7,859 nucleotides of DNA. It comes from Deltaproteobacteria bacterium (GTDB lineage Bacteria > Myxococcota > XYA12-FULL-58-9 > JAUUZB01). The position numbers and the translations under genes are program-made. Under the pieces are notes generated by a model. It was not told the origin of the DNA. It saw only the letters and a list, made by a program, of their open reading frames with translations, and did no database searches. This document shows, one piece after another, positions 1-7,634 of this stretch (positions are counted from its first letter, which is position 1; the number at the start of each line of letters is the position of its first letter). The stretch spans positions 1 to 7,859 of the forward strand of contig JAUUZB010000134.1 in the NCBI GenBank assembly GCA_030590185.1, read 5' to 3'.

Positions 1-368
1 AGATCCCGATGGTTAGTTACGAGACCCAGGCGGCCAGCATTGGCTTGAACATCCTCGGCTTCGTGCTGTTCACCGCCAAGACCAGCGTCCTGGTTTTCAT
101 CATCATTCAGCTGCGCTGGACCCTGCCGCGCCTGCGGGTCGATCAGATGATGGCGGTCTGTTGGAAGTATCTGGTGCCGATCGCCTTCGCTTGCCTGCTG
201 GCCACCGCTAGCTGGATGTTGGTGGTCGACGCGGCACCGCTGGCCGGCAAAGTGATGAGCTGGGCAGTGTCAGCCGTGGCCGGGCTGTTGATCGTTCTGA
301 TGTTCTGGCGCGCTCACCAGAATCGGGTGCAGTCCGGAGCACCTCTGTACCTCAAGATCTTCAGCTGA
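1..368 (+). CDS. nuoH: NADH-quinone oxidoreductase subunit H, C-terminal part
   Basis: This is the 3' end of nuoH; the reading frame is open to the left edge, so the true start lies outside the window and the ATG at 9 is internal. NuoH is the membrane subunit that forms the quinone chamber with NuoB/NuoD and starts the proton-translocation path. The visible part has a hydrophobic helix (NILGFVLFTAKTSVLVFIII), then the family signature LRWTLPRLRVDQMM followed by CWKYLVPIAF, the loop and helix that end E. coli NuoH. About 45 residues follow, with a further hydrophobic stretch (around VMSWAVSAVAGLLIVLMFW) and a basic tail. This extends past the E. coli C-terminus; Thermus Nqo8, which is described as having nine helices, may be the better comparison. 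The gene ends with TGA at 366-368, 38 bp before nuoI, consistent with one operon. Confidence 0.95.
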   Translation, partial: IPMVSYETQAASIGLNILGFVLFTAKTSVLVFIIIQLRWTLPRLRVDQMMAVCWKYLVPIAFACLLATASWMLVVDAAPLAGKVMSWAVSAVAGLLIVLMFWRAHQNRVQSGAPLYLKIFS

Positions 369-390
369 GGACCCCGGTTCGGACTCGATT

Positions 391-399
391 GAGAAGAGG
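391..399 (+). promoter_or_regulatory. Ribosome binding site of nuoI
   Basis: GAGAAGAGG lies in the nuoH-nuoI gap and ends 7 nt before the ATG at 407. It overlaps the only other upstream in-frame start, the TTG at 389, so it supports the ATG at 407 as the nuoI start. Inferred from sequence and spacing only. Confidence 0.6.
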
Positions 400-406
400 C
401 GACGAC

Positions 407-1240
407 ATGGCTGCAGCAGCAAACCCCGTCACACAATACTTCACGAACATCTGGAATACCGCCTACTCGGTCTTCGAGGGCATGGCGGTGACCCTGTCCT
501 ACATGACCCGCAAGCCCACCACCGTCCAGTGGCCGGACCGCATGGAGGACAAACGTCCCCTCGAGGAGCAGCTGCCGGAGCGTTATCGCGGCATCCTCGA
601 GCTCGACGTCGGCAAGTGCAACGCCTGCATGACCTGCGAGCGCGACTGCCCGATCGACTGCATCGTCATCGAGGTCAAGAAGAACCCGGAGACCAAGATA
701 CGCGTCATGTCGAGCTTCTCCATCGACGTGGCCAAGTGCATGTACTGCGCGCTGTGCACCGAGGGCTGTCCGAACGAGGCGATTTATCACACCAAGGAGT
801 TTGCCCACTCCACCCCGGACATGCTCGATCTGGTCCTCGAGTTCGTGGAGGACCCGAAGGATATCATCAAGCTCCCCAAGGGTGAGGTGGCCGAGGCCGC
901 CATCGCCAAGCGAGGGGACAAGGTCCGCTCGCTGCTGGCCAAGAAGGGCGCGCGCCGGACGCCCCGGCCGGTACAGGCGCCCGTGACCAGCAACTTCTCG
1001 GAGCGGGTAGCCTACGAGGGTCAGCCGGAGATCGAGGAGCTCGAGAAGATGGCCGCGGCTTTTGCCGAGTCCCACAGGCCCAAGGTCAAGGCGAAACCGA
1101 AGCCCAAACCGGCGGTTGAGCCTGCGCCCAAGGTTGAGGAGCCGAAGGTCGAAGAGCCGAAGGCCGAAGAGCCGAAGGCCGAAGAGCCGAAGGCCGAAGA
1201 ACCGCCCCCCTCCGAATCGACTGACGAGAAGAAAGAGTGA
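407..1240 (+). CDS. nuoI: NADH-quinone oxidoreductase subunit I (2x4Fe-4S) with extended acidic/proline tail
   Basis: NuoI is the ferredoxin-like hydrophilic subunit on the cytoplasmic side that carries clusters N6a and N6b and passes electrons toward NuoB. Starting at ATG 407 gives 277 residues. Cluster motifs are CNACMTCERDCP (Cys71, 74, 77, 81) and CMYCALCTEGCP (Cys111, 114, 117, 121), both complete. The N-terminal 50 residues hold the usual segment that lies on the membrane arm, and EFAHSTPDMLDLV after the second cluster is also typical. E. coli NuoI is 180 residues. The extra length here is a linker (about 150-221) and a tail (about 222-277) rich in Pro, Lys, Ala and Glu, with PK(V/A)EE repeated five times. 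The tail is predicted disordered and its function is unknown. A start at TTG 389 would add six residues but has no ribosome site of its own. nuoJ follows 12 bp after the stop. Confidence 0.96.
   Translation: MAAAANPVTQYFTNIWNTAYSVFEGMAVTLSYMTRKPTTVQWPDRMEDKRPLEEQLPERYRGILELDVGKCNACMTCERDCPIDCIVIEVKKNPETKIRVMSSFSIDVAKCMYCALCTEGCPNEAIYHTKEFAHSTPDMLDLVLEFVEDPKDIIKLPKGEVAEAAIAKRGDKVRSLLAKKGARRTPRPVQAPVTSNFSERVAYEGQPEIEELEKMAAAFAESHRPKVKAKPKPKPAVEPAPKVEEPKVEEPKAEEPKAEEPKAEEPPPSESTDEKKE
1130..1204 (+). repeat. Five 15-bp tandem repeats inside the nuoI tail
   Basis: Five in-frame units of 15 bp run head to tail at 1130-1144, 1145-1159, 1160-1174, 1175-1189 and 1190-1204. The consensus is AAGGCCGAAGAGCCG, encoding KAEEP. 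Units 3 and 4 are identical, unit 5 differs by one base, unit 2 has GTC for GCC (Val), and unit 1 is the most diverged. Near-identity at the DNA level points to recent expansion by slippage. Copy number changes would keep the frame. Confidence 0.9.
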
Positions 1241-1252
1241 CAGGAGAATCCG

Positions 1253-1798
1253 ATGCCCCCCGTTGAATCCGTCCCCGCCGGCGGCGTTGCGGCGGTTTTG
1301 TTCTACATCATCGCCGCGGTGACCATCGGTACGGCGATGATCGTGGTCTACTCGCGCAACATCGTGCACAGTGGTTTCGCCCTGCTCGGAACCTTCCTCG
1401 GTGTCGCCGCGATCTACGCCCTGTTGTTGGCCGACTTTCTCGCCATCGTTCAGCTGATGGTCTACGTCGGCGGCATCCTGGTGTTGATCCTATTCGCCAT
1501 CATGCTCACCCGGCAGATCGGCGACGTCGAAGTCTCGAACCGCTCCATCGGGCGCATCCAGGGCACCATGCTCTGGCTCGGGGTGCTGGCGATCCTGGTG
1601 ATGCTGTTCGCCAAGACACCCTGGGTGAAGTTTGCCGGCGTGCAGCCGGGCGCCACCACCGAGCCCATCGGTGACGCCCTGTTGAGCACCTACCTGCTGC
1701 CCTTCGAGATCGCCTCGGTGGTCCTGCTGGCGGCTTTGATCGGGGCGGTGATCATGGCTCGCGGTCTGCCCAAGCGTAAGCAGAAGGGGGATGAGTGA
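1253..1798 (+). CDS. nuoJ: NADH-quinone oxidoreductase subunit J
   Basis: NuoJ (ND6 homologue) is a small membrane subunit between the quinone chamber of NuoH and the NuoK/NuoN pumps; its third helix couples quinone chemistry to the proton path. The product is 181 residues (E. coli 184), with five hydrophobic segments at roughly 12-33, 40-59, 62-86, 104-121 and 148-169. The best signature is DFLAIVQLMVYVGGILVLIL (61-80), the conserved helix 3 with Tyr71 and the Gly73-Gly74 pair where the pi-bulge forms in solved structures. The last helix is followed by a basic tail (KRKQKGDE). The start is ATG 1253, preceded by CAGGAG at 1241-1246. The TGA stop at 1796-1798 shares its final A with the nuoK start (TGATG), suggesting translational coupling. 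Confidence 0.95.
   Translation: MPPVESVPAGGVAAVLFYIIAAVTIGTAMIVVYSRNIVHSGFALLGTFLGVAAIYALLLADFLAIVQLMVYVGGILVLILFAIMLTRQIGDVEVSNRSIGRIQGTMLWLGVLAILVMLFAKTPWVKFAGVQPGATTEPIGDALLSTYLLPFEIASVVLLAALIGAVIMARGLPKRKQKGDE
1784..1790 (+). promoter_or_regulatory. Ribosome binding site of nuoK, inside the end of nuoJ
   Basis: AAGGGGG sits in the last codons of nuoJ and ends 7 nt before the ATG at 1798. It favours ATG 1798 over the in-frame GTG at 1795. It also fits re-initiation at the TGATG overlap after nuoJ translation stops. Confidence 0.5.
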
Positions 1799-2124
1799 TG
1801 ATCTGGTCACACATTTCGACCCTCTCCCTCAATCACTACCTGTTGCTCGGCGCGGTTCTGTTCGTGCTCGGCATCTTCTGCATCGTCAGTCGCCGTAACG
1901 CGGTGGCGGTGCTGATGGGTGTCGAGTTGGTGATCAACGCCGCCAACATCAACTTCGTGGCCTTCGCCCGCTTCTCGGTGGGGGGGATCGAGGGTCACGT
2001 GGCCGCCCTCTTCGCCATCGTCTTGGCGGCGGCCGAGGCGGCGGTGGGGCTGGCAATCGTGCTGGCGCTCTATCGCCAATTCCGCTCGGTGGACATGGAA
2101 GAGGCGACCAGCCTCAACCGCTGA
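1798..2124 (+). CDS. nuoK: NADH-quinone oxidoreductase subunit K
   Basis: NuoK (ND4L homologue, related to MrpC) is a three-helix membrane subunit that carries part of the central proton channel. The product from ATG 1798 is 108 residues (E. coli 100), with helices at about 14-30, 36-57 and 68-92. The two essential intramembrane glutamates are present: Glu43 in GVELVINAAN and Glu80 in AAAEAAVGLAI, matching E. coli Glu36 and Glu72 by motif. HVAALFAIVLAAAEAAVGLAI is the strongest family signature. The hydrophilic tail (RSVDMEEATSLNR) is ordinary. The start overlaps the nuoJ stop by one base, and nuoL begins 15 bp after this stop. An alternative GTG at 1795 would add one residue only. Confidence 0.95.
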   Translation: MIWSHISTLSLNHYLLLGAVLFVLGIFCIVSRRNAVAVLMGVELVINAANINFVAFARFSVGGIEGHVAALFAIVLAAAEAAVGLAIVLALYRQFRSVDMEEATSLNR

Positions 2125-2139
2125 CAGGGGTCCAACACC

Positions 2140-4455
2140 ATGGAAGCACACAGCGAGATCGTGGCGCTGACGCAAGCGACCGTCTGGCCATACCTATGGC
2201 TGATGCCGGCCTTGCCGCTGTTTGGCGCCTTCATCAATGCCGTGGCGGGCAAGAAGATCGAGGCTGCCTTCGGCAAGAAGGTCAACCACTTCATCGCCAT
2301 CGGCGCGATGGTGGCCGCCACCACGGTGGCGATCTTCACGATGGTCCAGCTCATATCGATGCCAGCCGGCGCGCGGCTGATCCTCGACCCGGGGTGGCGC
2401 TGGATCGACATCGGCCCGATCGTGATCAACTTCTCCTTCCAGTTCGACGCCCTCTCCGGCGTGATGGCGGTGATGGTGAGCTTCGTCGCCACCCTGATCC
2501 ACATCTACTCCATCGGCTACATGCGCGACGAGGAGGGCAACTGGCGCTTCTTCTGCTACCTGAACCTCTTCGTCTTCGCCATGCTCACCCTGGTGCTGGG
2601 CGACAACTTCATCGTCATGTTCGTCGGCTGGGAGGGGGTCGGGCTCGCCTCGTATCTCTTGATCGGCTTCTGGTACGACCGGGGGGCCGAGGCGTTGTAC
2701 CCGGCCCGCTCCGGCATGAAGGCCTTTATCGTCAACCGTTTTGGCGACGCCGGCTTTCTGGTCGGCCTCTTCATCCTGTTGTGGGCGATGACCGGCGACC
2801 TCAACGGCGTCAGCGGCTTCGACGCCTCCAAGATGAGCGTCGTCTTCCGCGAGATCCAGGCCGGCGTAGGCGCTGGCATCTTCGAGGGCAAAACGATCTG
2901 GGGCGTCTCGGTGCTGACCATCGCCTGCATCCTGTTTTTCTGGGGCGCCGCCGCCAAGAGCTCGCAGATCCCGCTCTACATCTGGCTGCCGGACGCCATG
3001 GCTGGCCCGACTCCGGTCTCCGCCCTGATCCACGCCGCCACCATGGTCACCGCCGGTGTCTATATGGTGGCGCGGCTCAACTTCCTGTTCATTCAGTCGC
3101 CGCTGGCCATGACCGTGGTAGCGGTGGTCGGTGGCGCCACAGCCCTGTACGCGGCGACCATCGGCTTGTTCCAGTACGACATCAAGAAGGTCCTGGCCTA
3201 CTCGACCATCAGTCAGCTCGGTTACATGTTCGTTGGGGTTGGCATCGGCGTCTACTGGGTCGGCATCTTCCACCTGCTGACCCACGCCTTCTTCAAGGCC
3301 TGTCTGTTCTTGGGCTCCGGCTCGGTGATCCTCGGCAGCCACCACGAGCAGGACATGCGGCGCATGGGCGGGCTCAAGAAGTTCATGCCGATCACGCACG
3401 TTACCTACCTGATCTCCTGCATCGCCATCGCGGGCTTCCCCATCGCCGCCGGTTTCTATTCAAAGGATGAGATCCTCTGGAAGGCCTTCGACTCGGGGAA
3501 CCTCTTGGTGCCGGGCTGGACCGTCTGGCTCGCCGGTTTCGTCGGCGCGAGCCTGACCTCCTTTTATATGTTCCGCTCCTACTTCATGACCTTCACCGGC
3601 AAGAACCGCCTCGGCGCGCCACTGCCCAAGAACGAGAAGCTCTACGAAGCGGCGGAGCTGCAGGTGGCCGGTAAGGCGCTGCCGGCACACATCGTCGCTC
3701 CTGATCCCCACGGTCAGGACGACGCCCACGGTCAGGGCGACGCCCACGGCCACGACGACGAGCACGGCCACGACGGCCACGACGGCCATCACGGCGACCC
3801 CGAGGAGCAGCCGCGCAGCATGACCTGGGTTCTAGCGGTGTTGGCCTTCGGCGCCGTCGCCCTGAGCTTCATTGGCCTGCCGCACCTCTGGACCCACTCC
3901 AAGTCGCTGATCGAGCAGTTCCTCGAGCCGGTGATGGCGGTCTCGGTGCCGTTGGTGAAATCGGAGGGCTACAGCCACGGGCTCGAGTGGGGCCTGATGG
4001 CGGCGTCGATCGGGGTGGCAACCGCCGGCATGTTCCTGGCCTGGGCGCTCTACAAGGGTGGCACCTCGCAGCTGCCCCTGCGGCTCCTAGCCAACAAGCA
4101 GCTGCGCTACGTGCACCAACTGGTCTTCAACAAGTACTACATCGACGAGCTCTACGACCACCTCGTCGTCCGCACCTCCATGGAGCTGATGGTGGTGCTG
4201 CGCGGCTTTGATGAAAAGGTGCTCGACGCCCTGGTCAACGGAGTCGGCGCCTTCGGCCGCTTCATTTCCTGGCTGCACGGCCTGACCGACACCTACGTCG
4301 TCGACGGTCTGGTCAACCTGGTGGGGAATTCTACCATCGGCAGCGGTTCCAAGCTGCGCAACATCCAGACAGGTAGGATTCAGGATTACATCTACGTTCT
4401 CGTCGGTGGCAGCATCGTCATCGCGATCATCGTTTTTGGCATCTCGCTTCGTTAG
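2140..4455 (+). CDS. nuoL: NADH-quinone oxidoreductase subunit L with His-rich insertion
   Basis: NuoL (ND5 homologue, Mrp antiporter fold) is the distal proton pump and carries the long lateral helix along the membrane arm. The product is 771 residues against 613 in E. coli. Pump residues found by motif: Glu165 in GWEGVGLASYLLIGFW, Lys273 in AAKSSQIPLYIWLPDAM, His298 in ALIHAATMVTAGVY, His382 and Lys386 in THAFFKACLF, and Lys442 in FYSKDEIL (E. coli E144, K229, H254, H338, K342, K399). The C-terminal part has two helices (about 562-579 and 616-637), the region of the lateral helix with FDEKVLDALVNGVG, and a last helix after LRNIQTGRIQDY. The extra length lies partly in a loop near 218-256 and mainly in a loop at about 487-560, whose core (524-551) is His/Asp/Gly-rich and should face the cytoplasm between helices 13 and 14. 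Start ATG 2140 follows an AGGGG stretch. Confidence 0.97.
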   Translation: MEAHSEIVALTQATVWPYLWLMPALPLFGAFINAVAGKKIEAAFGKKVNHFIAIGAMVAATTVAIFTMVQLISMPAGARLILDPGWRWIDIGPIVINFSFQFDALSGVMAVMVSFVATLIHIYSIGYMRDEEGNWRFFCYLNLFVFAMLTLVLGDNFIVMFVGWEGVGLASYLLIGFWYDRGAEALYPARSGMKAFIVNRFGDAGFLVGLFILLWAMTGDLNGVSGFDASKMSVVFREIQAGVGAGIFEGKTIWGVSVLTIACILFFWGAAAKSSQIPLYIWLPDAMAGPTPVSALIHAATMVTAGVYMVARLNFLFIQSPLAMTVVAVVGGATALYAATIGLFQYDIKKVLAYSTISQLGYMFVGVGIGVYWVGIFHLLTHAFFKACLFLGSGSVILGSHHEQDMRRMGGLKKFMPITHVTYLISCIAIAGFPIAAGFYSKDEILWKAFDSGNLLVPGWTVWLAGFVGASLTSFYMFRSYFMTFTGKNRLGAPLPKNEKLYEAAELQVAGKALPAHIVAPDPHGQDDAHGQGDAHGHDDEHGHDGHDGHHGDPEEQPRSMTWVLAVLAFGAVALSFIGLPHLWTHSKSLIEQFLEPVMAVSVPLVKSEGYSHGLEWGLMAASIGVATAGMFLAWALYKGGTSQLPLRLLANKQLRYVHQLVFNKYYIDELYDHLVVRTSMELMVVLRGFDEKVLDALVNGVGAFGRFISWLHGLTDTYVVDGLVNLVGNSTIGSGSKLRNIQTGRIQDYIYVLVGGSIVIAIIVFGISLR
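3709..3792 (+). repeat. His/Asp/Gly-rich segment of nuoL built on 18-bp repeats
   Basis: This segment encodes NuoL residues 524-551 with nine histidines in 28 positions. It begins with three 18-bp units (3709-3726, 3727-3744, 3745-3762) encoding HGQDDA, HGQGDA and HGHDDE. It then decays into 9-bp units based on GGCCACGAC (3766-3774 and 3775-3783, with a variant from 3784). The alternating His/Asp/Gly composition resembles metal-binding low-complexity loops; binding is not shown here. Frame is kept throughout. Confidence 0.85.
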
Positions 4456-4503
4456 GGAAGCTTTGTAAGGCGCGGACAACGCCTCGATAGGGAGCTAAGG
4501 ATC

Positions 4504-6102
4504 ATGGAACAGTCAACCTTGCTGACCTGGATGACCTTCTTCCCACTCATTGGGATGGTGGCGATCTTGGTCGTCTACGCGGTCTCCCGGGTCACCGGCG
4601 GTGACCGCGCTCGGTTCAACGACATCTACCGCGTCATCGCGGTGGCGGCGACCGCGGTGCCCTTCGTACTCGCCTTTCACCTGTGGCGGGAGTTCGACCC
4701 CCACGGCACGGGGATGCAGTTCGTGCACCGCTTCGTCTGGCTGCGGTCGTTCAACATCGAGTACCACGTCGGGGTCGATGGCATCTCCATCGCCATGGTG
4801 CTGCTCTCGGCGTTGATCACGATGATCGCGGTCCTGGCCTCGATGCCCTGGTGGAGCAAGGTGGACTCCAACCACTTCTCCCAGCGCATGGTGCCCGGCT
4901 ACTTGATGATGTTCCTGCTGCTCGAGACCGGCATGATGGGGGTCTTCGTCGCCGTCGACTTTTTCCTCTTCTACGTTTTCTGGGAGCTGATGCTGCTGCC
5001 CATGTACTTCCTGATCGGCGTCTGGGGCGGCCCGCGCAAGGAATACGCGGCGATCAAGTTCTTCCTCTACACCCTGTTCGGCTCGGTGCTGATGTTGGTC
5101 GCCCTGATCGGCATCTACTACAACAGCGCACCCTCCACCTTCGGTGATGGCACACCCATCGCCCACACCTTCAATTTCCTGGCCTTGGCCAAGAATGATT
5201 TCTCTCAGGTGGGGGCGTTTACCGCCTTCGGCATCTCGCTCCCCTTCGACAAACTGATGTGGGTCTTCCTGTTCATCGGCTTTGCCATCAAAATCCCGAT
5301 GTTCCCGTTCCACACCTGGTTGCCGGACGCCCACGTCGAGGCGCCGACCCCGGTCTCGGTCATCCTGGCCGGCGTCCTCTTGAAGATGGGGGTCTACGGC
5401 ATCCTGAGGGTCAACTTCACCATCCTGCCGGACGCCACCCTGTGGGCTGCCACCGCCATGGCTGTGTTCGGCACCATCAACATTGTCTATGGCGCCTTCG
5501 TCTGCATGGCGCAGAAGGACCTCAAGAAGCTGATCGCCTACTCCTCGGTCAGCCACATGGGCTTCGTGCTCCTCGGCATGGCCGCCTTTACCGAGGCGGG
5601 CATCAACGGCGCGGTGTTGCAAATGTGGAACCACGGCATCATCAGCCCGATGCTCTTCTTGCTCGCCGGCGTGATCTACGACCGGGCCCACCACCGCGAC
5701 ATCGAGGGTTTCGGTGGCCTCGCCAAGATTCTGCCGGAGTACGCTGGCCTCACCGGCCTGGCCTTCTTCGCTTCCCTAGGCTTGCCCGGCCTCTCCGGGT
5801 TCATCTCTGAGATGCTCTGCTTCCTCGGTGCCTTCCCGGTCTTCAAAACCCTGACCATCATTTCGATCACCAGCGTGATCATCACCGCGGCTTACTACCT
5901 GTGGACCATGCAGCGGATGTTCCTGGGCAAGCTCAATACGAAGTACGTCGGTACCCCCGACGTCTATTGGCGGGAGCGGCTCACCCTCTACCCCCTGGCG
6001 GCTGTGATCATCATCATGGGCTTCTATCCCGCCCCGGTGCTCGACCTGATCGCGCCAGGGCTCAACACGCTCATCGAAGTCGTCAAGGCCGCCGGAGCCT
6101 GA
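4504..6102 (+). CDS. nuoM: NADH-quinone oxidoreductase subunit M
   Basis: NuoM (ND4 homologue) is the middle antiporter-like proton pump, between NuoN and NuoL. The product is 532 residues (E. coli 509) with about 14 hydrophobic helices. Key residues by motif: Glu161 in FWELMLLPMYFLIG, Lys263 in FAIKIPMFPFHTWLPDAHVE, Lys294 in LLKMGVYGILR, His351 in SSVSHMGFV, His377 in MWNHGIISPMLF and Glu436 in SGFISEMLCF, matching E. coli E144, K234, K265, H322, H348 and E407. Glu rather than Lys in the last position is what separates NuoM from NuoL and NuoN. The added length is mostly a loop at about 206-248 before helix 7. Start ATG 4504 has AGGGAG at 4489-4494, 9 nt upstream. The 48-bp gap before it is the longest intergenic stretch in the operon but shows no convincing promoter or terminator. 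Confidence 0.97.
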   Translation: MEQSTLLTWMTFFPLIGMVAILVVYAVSRVTGGDRARFNDIYRVIAVAATAVPFVLAFHLWREFDPHGTGMQFVHRFVWLRSFNIEYHVGVDGISIAMVLLSALITMIAVLASMPWWSKVDSNHFSQRMVPGYLMMFLLLETGMMGVFVAVDFFLFYVFWELMLLPMYFLIGVWGGPRKEYAAIKFFLYTLFGSVLMLVALIGIYYNSAPSTFGDGTPIAHTFNFLALAKNDFSQVGAFTAFGISLPFDKLMWVFLFIGFAIKIPMFPFHTWLPDAHVEAPTPVSVILAGVLLKMGVYGILRVNFTILPDATLWAATAMAVFGTINIVYGAFVCMAQKDLKKLIAYSSVSHMGFVLLGMAAFTEAGINGAVLQMWNHGIISPMLFLLAGVIYDRAHHRDIEGFGGLAKILPEYAGLTGLAFFASLGLPGLSGFISEMLCFLGAFPVFKTLTIISITSVIITAAYYLWTMQRMFLGKLNTKYVGTPDVYWRERLTLYPLAAVIIIMGFYPAPVLDLIAPGLNTLIEVVKAAGA

Positions 6103-6118
6103 GCACGGGGAACGCGTC

Positions 6119-7621
6119 ATGTTGCCGAATCTGGATAACCTGAGGCTGTTCGCACCAGAGCTGGTTCTGGTGGCGGGCATCCTTCTCTTGTTCGTCCTGG
6201 ACCTGGTGGTCGGCCGTTGGAAGAGCGGCAAGGAAATCCTCACCGGTCTGGTGATCATCACCCTGGGCGCCGTCGTGCTCGCCACCTTTGTGGTTACGCC
6301 GGGGGTGGGGGAGACGATCTTCGCCGGCATGGTGCGGATCGATCTGTTCTCCGCTGCCTTCAAGATCTTCTTCGCGGTCGTCGCCCTGGGTGGGATCCTG
6401 TTGGCCTACCAATCGCGCGACGTAGCGCGGGACAACATTGGTGCCTTCTACGGGCTGTTGCTCTCCCTCGTCCTCGGCATGGTGCTGTTGTCCGAGGCGC
6501 GCAACCTCCTGATGCTGTTCTTGGCGTTGGAGCTGGTCTCGCTGGCCTCCTACGTCCTCGCTGGTTTCGGTGGCATCACCAGCCGGCGATTGGCCGAGGG
6601 GGCGATGAAGTACGTGATCTACGGCGGCGTCGCCTCCGGGGTGATGCTCTACGGGATCAGTATCCTCTATGGACTCAGCGGTGGGCTCGACTACTCGCTG
6701 GTGCAGAGTTTCTTCGCAGCCTCGCCGCGCGGCGCCACCTTCTATATGGCGGCCTTTGCCCTGGTGCTCACCTTCGCCGGCTTTGGCTACAAGATCGCCG
6801 CGGTGCCGTTCCACATGTGGTGCCCGGATGTATACGAGGGAGCGCCGACCCCCTTCACCGCCTTCCTGTCCATAGGCCCGAAGGCGGCAGGCTTCGCGGC
6901 CCTCGCCCGCTTCTTGTTCATCGGGTTCGCCGGCCCGGACCCGGGCACCCTGTCGTTGCTGACCGCTTTCCCGTGGCCGTTGATTCTCGGCATCCTGGCG
7001 GCCGCCACCATGACCGTCGGCAACCTCACGGCGATCCTACAGAACAACCTCAAGCGCCTGTTGGCCTACTCCTCCATCGCCCACGCCGGGTATCTGCTGA
7101 TGGGCTTGTCGGCGGTCAACGGCGACGGCCTGCAATCGGTCATGTTCTACCTGTGGGTTTACCTGGCGATGAACATGGGGGCTTTCCTGGTGGTCATCGC
7201 CATCGCCGAGTCGACCGGCTCCGAGGACATCGCGACCTACCGCGGCCTCGGACGGACCTCGCCGCTGATCGCCGTGTTGATGGCGATCTTCCTGTTCTCG
7301 CTCACCGGTCTGCCGCCTTTCGCCGGCTTCATCGCGAAATTCTATCTGTTCGCGGCGATCCTCAAGGCCGGGGGTGCTGGCTACTACGCCCTAGCGGTGA
7401 TCGGCGGCGTCAACTCAGCGGTGGCGCTCTACTACTACGCGCGGGTCGTCAAGACGATGTTCCTCGAGGCACCGGATGACGCCGCGGCCAAGCCAATCCG
7501 CGTCTCGCGCTATCACGCCCTGGTGCTGGTGGCCTTCGCCATCCCAACCATGGTGTGGGGCGTGCGGTTCGACGGGTTGTCAGACTTCGTCAAGAGCGCC
7601 TTGGCAAACATGGTGGGCTGA
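6119..7621 (+). CDS. nuoN: NADH-quinone oxidoreductase subunit N
   Basis: NuoN (ND2 homologue) is the antiporter-like pump next to NuoK/NuoJ. The product is 500 residues (E. coli 485) with about 14 helices. Pump residues by motif: Glu138 in FLALELVSLASYVL, Lys225 in GFGYKIAAVPFHMWCPDVYE, Lys255 in SIGPKAAGFA and Lys407 in GFIAKFYLF, matching E. coli E133, K217, K247 and K395. LKRLLAYSSIAHAGYLLMG (about 311-329) is the usual helix 10 region. Start ATG 6119 is preceded by GGGGAA at 6107-6112 and lies 16 bp after nuoM. It is the last gene of the operon: the stop at 7619-7621 is followed by non-coding repeats. No truncation or frame break is seen. Confidence 0.96.
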   Translation: MLPNLDNLRLFAPELVLVAGILLLFVLDLVVGRWKSGKEILTGLVIITLGAVVLATFVVTPGVGETIFAGMVRIDLFSAAFKIFFAVVALGGILLAYQSRDVARDNIGAFYGLLLSLVLGMVLLSEARNLLMLFLALELVSLASYVLAGFGGITSRRLAEGAMKYVIYGGVASGVMLYGISILYGLSGGLDYSLVQSFFAASPRGATFYMAAFALVLTFAGFGYKIAAVPFHMWCPDVYEGAPTPFTAFLSIGPKAAGFAALARFLFIGFAGPDPGTLSLLTAFPWPLILGILAAATMTVGNLTAILQNNLKRLLAYSSIAHAGYLLMGLSAVNGDGLQSVMFYLWVYLAMNMGAFLVVIAIAESTGSEDIATYRGLGRTSPLIAVLMAIFLFSLTGLPPFAGFIAKFYLFAAILKAGGAGYYALAVIGGVNSAVALYYYARVVKTMFLEAPDDAAAKPIRVSRYHALVLVAFAIPTMVWGVRFDGLSDFVKSALANMVG

Positions 7622-7634
7622 GGGAACAGCTCCT

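Noticed and set aside
389..406. TTG at 389 as nuoI start
   Set aside because: It would place the GAGAAGAGG ribosome site inside the gene; ATG 407 has that site at ideal spacing.
314..1369. Long minus-strand open frame of 351 codons opposite nuoI
   Set aside because: It lies opposite a clear NuoI with intact cluster motifs. Its product is a low-complexity Arg/Gly/Leu/His mixture caused by GC-rich third positions on the other strand.
1795..1797. GTG at 1795 as nuoK start
   Set aside because: ATG immediately follows at 1798, with good ribosome-site spacing and a TGATG overlap. The one extra residue adds nothing.
2194..3399. Minus-strand open frame of 401 codons opposite nuoL, and a + strand frame at 2196-3470
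   Set aside because: Both are shadows of nuoL; the products are rich in Asp/His/Gln or Arg/His without recognisable domains or a ribosome site.
4468..4484. Inverted repeat AGGCG/CGCCT with a 7-nt loop between nuoL and nuoM, as a terminator
   Set aside because: Only a 5-bp stem with no T run; not convincing, and it lies within an otherwise contiguous operon.
4513..5694. Minus-strand open frame of 393 codons opposite nuoM
   Set aside because: Composition artefact (Asp/Glu/His-rich) fully inside a gene with all NuoM motifs in place.
6217..7479. + strand open frame of 420 codons in another frame of nuoN
   Set aside because: Arg/Pro/Gly/His-rich product typical of a shifted frame in GC-rich coding DNA; nuoN itself is complete.
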